A stretch of DNA of 41,090 nt from an uncultured Pelagibacteraceae bacterium (GTDB lineage: Bacteria; Pseudomonadota; Alphaproteobacteria; Pelagibacterales; Pelagibacteraceae): positions 1-41,090 of the forward strand of contig CACHGH010000009.1 of the NCBI GenBank assembly GCA_902579215.1. Reading direction: 5' to 3'. This document shows positions 34,865-41,090 of this stretch, piece by piece. Within the stretch, counting starts at the first letter, position 1. The number at the start of each line of letters is the position of its first letter. The notes beneath the pieces are model-generated. The model had not been told where the DNA came from, searched no databases, and saw only the letters and a program-made list of their open reading frames with translations. The translations under genes and the position numbers were made by a program.

Positions 34865-35965
34865 ATGAATCAAAAAAAACTAATTATATTCATGCCTTCT
34901 ATTGAGGGTGGCGGTGTTGAAAAAAATCTTATGATTATAGCCAACTATTTAAGCACAAGGATTAAAAAAGTAGCTATAATCAGTTTATCGAAAAAATTTA
35001 AATCAAAATTTAATAAAAAGATTAACTTTATTACCACAAAAATAAACTTTGATTATTTGAATAGAAAAACAAAGTATCTAATTTCTTTATTTTTACTATT
35101 TAGGGAACTATTAGGAAACAAAAATAAAGTGGTTTTTTCTTTTCAAGCAAACATTTACTGCATACTACTTTGCAAAATTTTAAATGTTAAAGTTGTTGTT
35201 AGGTCAAATTCATCTCCTTCAGGCTGGTCAAAAAATTTTATAAAAAAATTTGTTTTTAAGTTTGTTCTTAACTTAGCTGATAAAATTGTTGTAAATAGTT
35301 TTGATTTTAAAAAAGAAATGGAACAAAAATTTAATGTAAAATCATTTTGTATATATAATCCCTTAGATGTACATAAGATCAAAAAATTATCAAAAAAGAA
35401 AGTAGAAATTTCAAATAAAAAATATTTAAAAATAATAAATATAGGAAGATTTACAGATCAAAAAGATCATATAACACTTTTAAAAGCAGCACTACTTTTA
35501 AAAGATAAATTAAAGTTTAAAATTTTAATTCTAGGAAAGGGTGTAAACAAAGATAAAATTAAAAATTTTATTAAAAGTAATAAATTAGAAAAAATTATAT
35601 TTGTTAAAAAATTTACATCTAACCCCTATCCATACCTTAAAAGTTCAGATTTAATGGTATTAACTTCTATATATGAAGGTTTGCCAAATGTAATTTTGGA
35701 AGCCATAACTTTAAATAAATTTGTAATATCAAGTGACTGTCCAACTGGACCTGCAGAAATATTAGATAAAGGCAAAGGTGGACTTTTATTTAAACCTAAA
35801 GATTATAAAGATCTTGCAAGAAAAATAATTTTTTATACAAAAAATAAAAAAACTTGTAAACAAATGTTAAAATATTCTAAATCGAGATTGATAAGATTCG
35901 ATCAAAACACAAATCTAAAAAAATATTATGATTTAGTTAATACTTTTTTGTTTAATAAAAATTAA
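34865..35965 (+). CDS. Glycosyltransferase family 4 (WbpH/WaaG-like)
   Basis: Retaining GT-B glycosyltransferase, 366 aa. The N-terminal domain has FMPSIEGGGVEKNLMIIANYL. The C-terminal domain has INIGRFTDQKDHITLLKAA, ILGKGVNKDKI, and the nucleotide-sugar-binding YEGLPNVILEAITLNKFVIS with the E-x7-E pair, then SSDCPTGPAEIL. It converges on another GT4 gene and the two stop codons overlap in a TTAA. The shared SSDC-x-x-GP segment suggests the two are paralogues. Confidence 0.92.
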   Translation: MNQKKLIIFMPSIEGGGVEKNLMIIANYLSTRIKKVAIISLSKKFKSKFNKKINFITTKINFDYLNRKTKYLISLFLLFRELLGNKNKVVFSFQANIYCILLCKILNVKVVVRSNSSPSGWSKNFIKKFVFKFVLNLADKIVVNSFDFKKEMEQKFNVKSFCIYNPLDVHKIKKLSKKKVEISNKKYLKIINIGRFTDQKDHITLLKAALLLKDKLKFKILILGKGVNKDKIKNFIKSNKLEKIIFVKKFTSNPYPYLKSSDLMVLTSIYEGLPNVILEAITLNKFVISSDCPTGPAEILDKGKGGLLFKPKDYKDLARKIIFYTKNKKTCKQMLKYSKSRLIRFDQNTNLKKYYDLVNTFLFNKN

Positions 35966-37104
35966 AATATACTTAAAAGTTGCTTATAATGACTAAAAAC
36001 TGTGTAATTTTTAGATTGTTTTTTTGCATTTATAATTTTTTTATTTACGTCCTTAGCGCTCATTAAATTAAATTCATTAAATTTATTTATTAAGTCATCC
36101 AAATTATTATTTTTAAATAATAATCCATTGTCTTTGCCAATAAATTCTTTGGGACCTGATCTACAATCACTAGAAATTACAAAACAGTTTGATGCAGCTG
36201 CTTCAACCATCACAAAGCCAGGATCTTCCCATAAAGATGTTGAAATGAAACATTTACACTTTTTTAAATATTTAAAAATATTTTTTTTATAGCCCAATAA
36301 CTCGATATTATTTTCAATTTTTGCCTCTTTGATTTTCTTGATTAAAAAATTTTTTTTTTCACCATCACCTAGAATCAAGAGTTTTATAGCTGGATTTTCT
36401 TTAGCAATGTTCTGTATTAGATTTATTAATAAAATTTGATTTTTTTGTTTTGTTAATCTGCCTGCAGCTAAGACAAATCCTTCCTTATAATTTTCGTCAA
36501 TCTTTTCTTTTTGTTTACTTAAAATACTTGCTATTTCAATTATTGGATCTCTAACTAAATATATCTTTTCTTCACTAAATATTCCCTGTGATACTAATGC
36601 TTTTTTAGTCTCTTCAGTGGGACATGTTACAGCGTATAAAAATTTATTTGATATTTTCCATAAAAATTTCCGAAAAAAATTCAATTTTGGAAGTCCTGAT
36701 ATTCTCAAAATTAACTTTGTTTCAAACCGAAAACAAATAAATAAAACAATAGGCAATGAAGTTATAAGATGAGCTATTAAATATTCAGGTCTATTTTGTC
36801 TTATCAATTTAAATAAGCTAAAAAAACTGATTAAGAAAACTAATAAGTATGAAATTCTGCTAAATATATACCCTTCTTTTAATAAAAATCTAAAATAATT
36901 AATATTTAATTTGATCAAATTAATTTTTTTTTCTTCAATTTCCTTTTTATAATAATTCCATTCTCCACATGCACTAATTAAATATGAATTAAAGTCTCTA
37001 GAATATTTTTTAAAAGAATAAACTGAATTGATCACAGCTTTACATGTTGCTACCTTGCTTAGAGCTGGTGACCAATAATAAATAGTTTTTTTTTTTACTT
37101 CCAT
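35962..37104 (-). CDS. Glycosyltransferase family 4
   Basis: GT-B enzyme, 380 aa. The N-terminal half contains hydrophobic segments around residues 75-110 (membrane association). The C-terminal half shows VLAAGRLTKQKNQILLINLI, LLILGDGEKKNFLI, and WEDPGFVMVEAAASNCFVIS with the E-x7-E-type pair in modified form, then SSDCRSGPKEFIGKDNGLLF. It overlaps the next upstream GT4 gene by 10 bp and is convergent with the GT4 at 34865-35965. Confidence 0.9.
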   Translation of the reverse strand: MEVKKKTIYYWSPALSKVATCKAVINSVYSFKKYSRDFNSYLISACGEWNYYKKEIEEKKINLIKLNINYFRFLLKEGYIFSRISYLLVFLISFFSLFKLIRQNRPEYLIAHLITSLPIVLFICFRFETKLILRISGLPKLNFFRKFLWKISNKFLYAVTCPTEETKKALVSQGIFSEEKIYLVRDPIIEIASILSKQKEKIDENYKEGFVLAAGRLTKQKNQILLINLIQNIAKENPAIKLLILGDGEKKNFLIKKIKEAKIENNIELLGYKKNIFKYLKKCKCFISTSLWEDPGFVMVEAAASNCFVISSDCRSGPKEFIGKDNGLLFKNNNLDDLINKFNEFNLMSAKDVNKKIINAKKQSKNYTVFSHYKQLLSIF

Positions 37105-38225
37105 TTTAAATCTAAAAATTTTTTTGCTCTTATGTCATATGTATATTTTTTAGAAAGATTAAAACCATTTTTTGCAATGTTCTGATAAAATAATCGATTT
37201 TTTAATACTGAATTAATTTCTTTTTGCCAATTTAGAGTATTTAATTTTTCTATTAATATGCAGTTTTTTTTATTTTCAACTATTTCTTCTAAAGAATTAT
37301 TTTTAGTTGCAATTATAATTTTTCCAGCAGCAAGGTAGTCAAATAATTTTAAGGGAGACATGTATTTAGAAATATTTCCGATTCCTCCAGCTGACCTAAT
37401 TGTATTTTTATCATATGGCATAACTAGAATATCCATTTTTGATAAGTAATTTTGTAATTTATTATAAGGAACATGACTTTGTAAATTTAAGTTTTTGTGA
37501 AATATTTTTTTTTTTAATGTATTAATATTATTATTTGTTCCTCCAAAAATATAATAATTATTTTTTTTATCTAATTTTGAGAGATTTATTAAAAAATCAA
37601 TCCCTTTTGTTTTTTCCAAGCTTCCAAAATATCCAATATTTAAATTTTTTTTTGATTTAATAATAGTGCCCTTCCAACTCTTATTTTGAAGTCCTGTAGC
37701 ACTAGGCAAAACATGAATTTTTTTTTCAATAGTTCCCAAATCATTTATAAGATAATTTTTTACATTTTTTGAAATTGCTACTACTTTTAATATTTTTTTT
37801 GAATTAAAAACTTTAAAAGTTTTAAATATAAATCTGACAATTCTACCCTCGGATGATAAATCATGGTGTATTTCAAAAATTGTTTTTTTTCTAAATAATA
37901 CTAATAAAAAACATGTAAAAAAATTTCTTGTTATATATAAGTCGGATTTAAGAGTAATTGCAAATAATATAGAAATAAATGAAAACAAGTAATATCGAAT
38001 TCCCAATGGATAGCGTTTAAAAAGTTCAAGCTTATGAAGCTTGAACTCTTTTTTTATATTATAAAATTCATTTAAATATTTTTTGTTTAGTCCAGGCATT
38101 GGGGTTATTAGATTAACTTCATCAGCTATTTTTCGCATTCCTTCACACATTTTTGCGACCTGAAGACTGCTAGGAAGATCGGATGGAATAGATGAATTAA
38201 ATAAATATGAAATTTTCATTAACAA
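37095..38225 (-). CDS. Glycosyltransferase family 4
   Basis: GT-B enzyme, 376 aa. The N-terminus KISYLFNSSIPSDLPSSLQVAKMCEG is typical of this group. The C-terminal domain has IGYFGSLEKTKGIDFLINL, YNKLQNYLSKMDILVMPY, and KYMSPLKLFDYLAAGKIIIAT, where the conserved Glu is replaced by the KLFDYLA type motif. Met 1 and Met 3 are both possible starts. The gene contains an 11-bp perfect hairpin with a T run at 38023-38054 (see findings). It is translationally linked to the next GT4. Confidence 0.9.
   Translation of the reverse strand: MLMKISYLFNSSIPSDLPSSLQVAKMCEGMRKIADEVNLITPMPGLNKKYLNEFYNIKKEFKLHKLELFKRYPLGIRYYLFSFISILFAITLKSDLYITRNFFTCFLLVLFRKKTIFEIHHDLSSEGRIVRFIFKTFKVFNSKKILKVVAISKNVKNYLINDLGTIEKKIHVLPSATGLQNKSWKGTIIKSKKNLNIGYFGSLEKTKGIDFLINLSKLDKKNNYYIFGGTNNNINTLKKKIFHKNLNLQSHVPYNKLQNYLSKMDILVMPYDKNTIRSAGGIGNISKYMSPLKLFDYLAAGKIIIATKNNSLEEIVENKKNCILIEKLNTLNWQKEINSVLKNRLFYQNIAKNGFNLSKKYTYDIRAKKFLDLKWK
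38023..38054. repeat. Perfect 11-bp inverted repeat with T run inside a glycosyltransferase gene
   Basis: AGTTCAAGCTT (38023-38033), loop ATG, then AAGCTTGAACT (38037-38047), followed on the plus strand by C and seven T. On the minus strand the hairpin is followed by five U (complement of 38019-38023). It would fold as a terminator on either strand, but it lies within the coding sequence of the GT4 at 37095-38225. Confidence 0.7.
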
Positions 38226-38325
38226 TAAATATTTAAAATATTTTTAATTTCCTTTATAAACTTATTTAAACTAATGATTATACAATAACAATGAAGTTAA
38301 TAATTTATTTAAACAAATTAACAAT

Positions 38326-39675
38326 ATGAGCGAGCAGGGTCAAGAACCACCCAAAAGCATTATCAAATTTGCGAATGCAGTGTTCATATTGGGAATAATA
38401 TTTTGGGTATTAATAACAATTTACGCTTCATACAGAATATTTTATCCTATGCATGCTCCAAATCTTGGAGATGAGGAAATAGAAAATTTTTACAAATTTA
38501 GCATAATATTTGGTGTAGTTTTTTCATCATTGTTTGGCTTAGGATTAAAAAAACTAAGCAATAGTCTCAAGGTTAATTTGTCAGTATTATTTTTTACAAT
38601 AGGAATATCCATATATGGATTTGAAACTTATTTAGAGTTTAAAAATAAACATACAACAACCAGAATGGATACAATAGCAGATTTAAGAGACTCCGGTGTA
38701 AATGCATTTCCAAACGTTTTTCCTTCAAATTTTATAGGGTCTGATGGTTTAAAATCTGATGATGGTAGAATTTATCCTCTTGGAACTATTTCAAATTCTA
38801 CAACAATCCTTAGTAACGAAGCAGGTTTTTATCCTATCGTCGAAACAGATGAATACGGATTTAATAATTCAAAAGGATTATACATGAAAAATAAAGTTGA
38901 CATTTTATTAACTGGAGATTCCTATACCGAAGGTTTTTCGGTTAATTCAGATGAAACTATAAGTGCAGTTCTTAGACAATTAAATTACAATGCAATAAGT
39001 GTTGGAAAGTCAGGTAATGGACCGTTGCTCGAACTAGCGGCTCTAAAGGAGTATGGTGAGCCCTTTAAACCAAAGATAGTCTTATGGTTGTATTACATTA
39101 ATGATTTAGGTGGTTTAAAAATTGAAATGAAATCATCAATATTAAAAAAATATTTAAACGAAGATGATTACTCACAAAAATTAATTTATAGGCAAGAAGA
39201 AATTGATAAAGTGCTTAAAAATTATATAAAATCAGAGTGGTCAAAAAAGCAAAAGTCAGAAAAACTTGTAAATCATCCAATTATTAAAATTGCAAAGCTT
39301 TATAATTTAAGGATGAGAATTAAATTACAGCCTACATCCGAGCCTATAGTACTACCTACTCCTGTTTTTGAAAATGTTTTATCAAAGGCAAAACAAACAG
39401 TTTCGCAGTGGAATGGAAAAATATATTTTGTATATCTGCCAGACTGGAATAGATATTCATTAGATATGGAACATCCAAATCGTAATTTTGTAATCAAAAC
39501 TGTACAAAAGCTGAATATTCCAATTATTGATATTCATACCGAAGTGTTTGAACCCCATTCAGATCCATTGTCACTTTTTCCATTTAGAAGCTATAACCAT
39601 TATAATGCAGAGGGATACAAACTAGTAGCTGAAGCAATTGAAAAACGACTAGTATTAGATGGTTATATTCAATAA
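38326..39675 (+). CDS. Membrane-anchored SGNH/GDSL hydrolase family protein
   Basis: Three N-terminal hydrophobic helices (about residues 15-40, 56-76, 84-103) are followed by an SGNH hydrolase domain. Block I is LTGDSYTEG with nucleophile Ser 199, block II VGKSGNG (Gly 230, Asn 231), block III YYINDL (Asn 259), and block V SYNHYNAEGY with His 425; the Asp normally three residues before that His is not obvious. Such proteins often esterify or de-esterify glycans. It starts a plus-strand run with a methyltransferase and a DnaQ-like exonuclease, after a 100-bp gap with no recognisable content. Confidence 0.83.
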   Translation: MSEQGQEPPKSIIKFANAVFILGIIFWVLITIYASYRIFYPMHAPNLGDEEIENFYKFSIIFGVVFSSLFGLGLKKLSNSLKVNLSVLFFTIGISIYGFETYLEFKNKHTTTRMDTIADLRDSGVNAFPNVFPSNFIGSDGLKSDDGRIYPLGTISNSTTILSNEAGFYPIVETDEYGFNNSKGLYMKNKVDILLTGDSYTEGFSVNSDETISAVLRQLNYNAISVGKSGNGPLLELAALKEYGEPFKPKIVLWLYYINDLGGLKIEMKSSILKKYLNEDDYSQKLIYRQEEIDKVLKNYIKSEWSKKQKSEKLVNHPIIKIAKLYNLRMRIKLQPTSEPIVLPTPVFENVLSKAKQTVSQWNGKIYFVYLPDWNRYSLDMEHPNRNFVIKTVQKLNIPIIDIHTEVFEPHSDPLSLFPFRSYNHYNAEGYKLVAEAIEKRLVLDGYIQ

Positions 39676-39687
39676 AATAAGATATTT

Positions 39688-40635
39688 ATGAAAAAATTTT
39701 CAATTAAAATTGTAGATCCTAATAGTAAAAAAGAAATTGATCTTAATAAAGTGTTTGAGAATAAATTCTTTAACGAGATCCCTGATTTATTTATTGAAGA
39801 TGGAAATTCTTTAACTAATACACAATCAGATTTTTATAATGATGTTAAATTTCCAAACTATGATGATGTTGATGATTTTGGCTCACTTTTAGACAAATCA
39901 AGAAAAAGCGTCTTTGGAAAAAAATTAGATGATGAGATACCAATGAGAACAAATATATTAGAAGCAGGCTGTGGAACTGGACAAATGAGCATTGCGCTAA
40001 GCAGATATGGAAGACAAGTATATGGTATCGATTTATCAAAAGGTTCATTAATTGAGGCAAAAAAATTTATTAGCTCAAATAATATTAAATCAGTGCATTT
40101 ATTTAGAATGAATATTTTTAAATTATTTTTTGAGGAAAATACTTTTGATATAGTAATTTCAAATGGTGTATTACACCATACTTATAATCCAAAGCTAGCA
40201 TTTTCAAAATTAGTTAAAGTCTTAAAACCTGGGGGCATAATTGTAATTGGTCTTTATCATAAATATGGAAGAATTATTCAGAAAATGAGACAAGGCTTAA
40301 TTAGAGTTTTTGGGGACAATTTAAAATTTTTAGATAAAAGATTTAGAGAAAAAATATCTTATAAAAAAAAATATGCTTGGTTTTTAGATCAATATAAAAA
40401 TCCCTCAGAGACAACACATACTTATTCTCAAGTTTTGAATTGGTTTAACGATGAAAATATTGAGTTTTTATCCTCTATTCCTTTCGATTTTAATCTTGAT
40501 AAAAAATTATTTCAAAAAAATGAAATTAAAAATAGTTTTGAAATATTTCTTGATGAAGTTTCTTTAACATTAAATCCTAGACAAATTAGCGAAGGTGGTT
40601 TTTTTGTAATGATTGGAAAGAAAAAAAATAAGTAG
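39688..40635 (+). CDS. Class I SAM-dependent methyltransferase
   Basis: A 315-residue methyltransferase. The first about 80 residues resemble the degraded Trm112-like leader often seen on these proteins (IPDLFIEDGN, TQSDFYNDVKFPNYDD). Motif I is ILEAGCGTGQMSIAL (residues 90-104), then VYGIDLSKGSL, FDIVISNGVLHHTYNP, and VLKPGGIIVIGLYHKYG. It is 12 bp after the SGNH gene and 20 bp before the exonuclease gene. Substrate unknown; small molecule or sugar is likely from the subfamily look. Confidence 0.88.
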   Translation: MKKFSIKIVDPNSKKEIDLNKVFENKFFNEIPDLFIEDGNSLTNTQSDFYNDVKFPNYDDVDDFGSLLDKSRKSVFGKKLDDEIPMRTNILEAGCGTGQMSIALSRYGRQVYGIDLSKGSLIEAKKFISSNNIKSVHLFRMNIFKLFFEENTFDIVISNGVLHHTYNPKLAFSKLVKVLKPGGIIVIGLYHKYGRIIQKMRQGLIRVFGDNLKFLDKRFREKISYKKKYAWFLDQYKNPSETTHTYSQVLNWFNDENIEFLSSIPFDFNLDKKLFQKNEIKNSFEIFLDEVSLTLNPRQISEGGFFVMIGKKKNK

Positions 40636-40655
40636 AAAAAATTTTTTTATAAACA

Positions 40656-41090
40656 ATGAAAATAATAATTTTTGATACTGAATATCTTTCCTTAAGTAAA
40701 AAATACTCCAATATTAAAAGTGTTATTAAATTTAAAAAAAAGTTGTTTCCAGAGATAATTCAAATATCTTTTTTAAAATGCTCTAATATTTTTTTAAGAA
40801 ACAAAAAAAAAAAATTAAACATTTTTATAAAAATAAAACAAAAAATACCAAAACGAATAACAAAATTAACAAAAATTACACCATATACTCTTCAAAAAAA
40901 GGGTTATCATTTTGAAAAATCTATGAGCCTAATTGATAAATTTGTTGATAAAAATTCGATACTAATTGCAAATGGTGAAGATATTACACTTTTAAAACTT
41001 AACATGAAATACAATAATTTTATAAAAAATAAAAAAAAATCAATTAATTTTGTTAACTTAAAAAAAATTTTAAATAAATTTGGTAAAAAA
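40656..41090 (+). CDS. DnaQ/ERI-1-like DEDD 3'-5' exonuclease, N-terminal part (cut by window edge)
   Basis: The open frame runs from ATG at 40656 to the window end, 145 residues. It starts KIIIFDTEYLSLSKK, with Exo I Asp 7 and Glu 9, followed by EIIQISFLK. RITKLTKITPYTL is the typical spacer before Exo II, and LIANGEDITLLKLN carries the Asp of Exo II. The Exo III histidine/aspartate would lie outside. It is extremely Lys- and AT-rich and has a run of twelve A at 40803-40814. Found in the same direction as the SGNH and methyltransferase genes. Confidence 0.78.
   Translation, partial: MKIIIFDTEYLSLSKKYSNIKSVIKFKKKLFPEIIQISFLKCSNIFLRNKKKKLNIFIKIKQKIPKRITKLTKITPYTLQKKGYHFEKSMSLIDKFVDKNSILIANGEDITLLKLNMKYNNFIKNKKKSINFVNLKKILNKFGKK

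Overview
The window is very AT-rich, densely packed, and reads as a chromosome segment of a streamlined marine alphaproteobacterium of the SAR11 (Pelagibacter) type. The reasons are the low GC, gene gaps that are often zero or negative, an alphaproteobacterial DUF1013/TrcR gene after rpmE, cysteine-free L31 and L36, a three-gene split transhydrogenase, and a 5S rRNA gene standing alone beside a large sugar/surface gene island. As I recall, the last arrangement matches the hypervariable region HVR2 of Pelagibacter, which lies between the 16S-23S genes and the 5S gene. The species assignment is inference; the gene layout is read from the sequence.

Layout. (1) 1-10018, minus strand: a housekeeping run, read in transcription order as a coiled-coil gene, zapA, 5-formyl-THF cyclo-ligase, ymdB-type phosphoesterase, yebC, a RuvC-like nuclease, tolQ-tolR-tolA-tolB-pal-cpoB, tilS and the start of ftsH. 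It is an envelope/division cluster with ruvA and ruvB missing from their usual place. (2) 10073-18320, plus strand: tkt-gap-pgk-fba-thiE-efp-suhB-rpmE-trcR-rpsU and an initiator tRNA, a compact central-carbon and translation operon with many start/stop overlaps. (3) 18390-23772: a small accessory block with a glycosyltransferase/methyltransferase fusion and three membrane or membrane-anchored proteins, with a transaldolase gene on the opposite strand. (4) 23773-26894, minus strand: rpmJ, pntA1-pntA2-pntB, and 5S rRNA with its own promoter. (5) 26946-41090: the surface polysaccharide island. It holds GDP-mannose dehydratase, GDP-fucose synthase, a sugar epimerase, an FkbM methyltransferase, a GT-C-like membrane protein, two GT2 and three GT4 glycosyltransferases, a WecA/MraY-type initiating transferase, an SGNH hydrolase, a methyltransferase and the start of a DnaQ-like exonuclease. 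A tRNA-Val gene lies inside this island.

How it works together. Block 2 supplies gluconeogenesis/glycolysis and pentose phosphates; transaldolase in block 3 completes the non-oxidative pentose route with transketolase. Block 5 makes GDP-linked deoxysugars and probably assembles an undecaprenyl-linked surface glycan. The Tol-Pal genes of block 1 link the outer membrane to division.

The observations I would follow first are these. rpsU appears to start at ATT behind a perfect GGAGGT and is followed 4 nt later by an initiator tRNA with a relaxed anticodon stem. The isolated 5S gene has a promoter predicted to start transcription at the mature 5' end and runs straight into rpmJ. A perfect 11-bp terminator-like hairpin sits inside a glycosyltransferase gene. 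No IS element, prophage, CRISPR array or riboswitch was seen.
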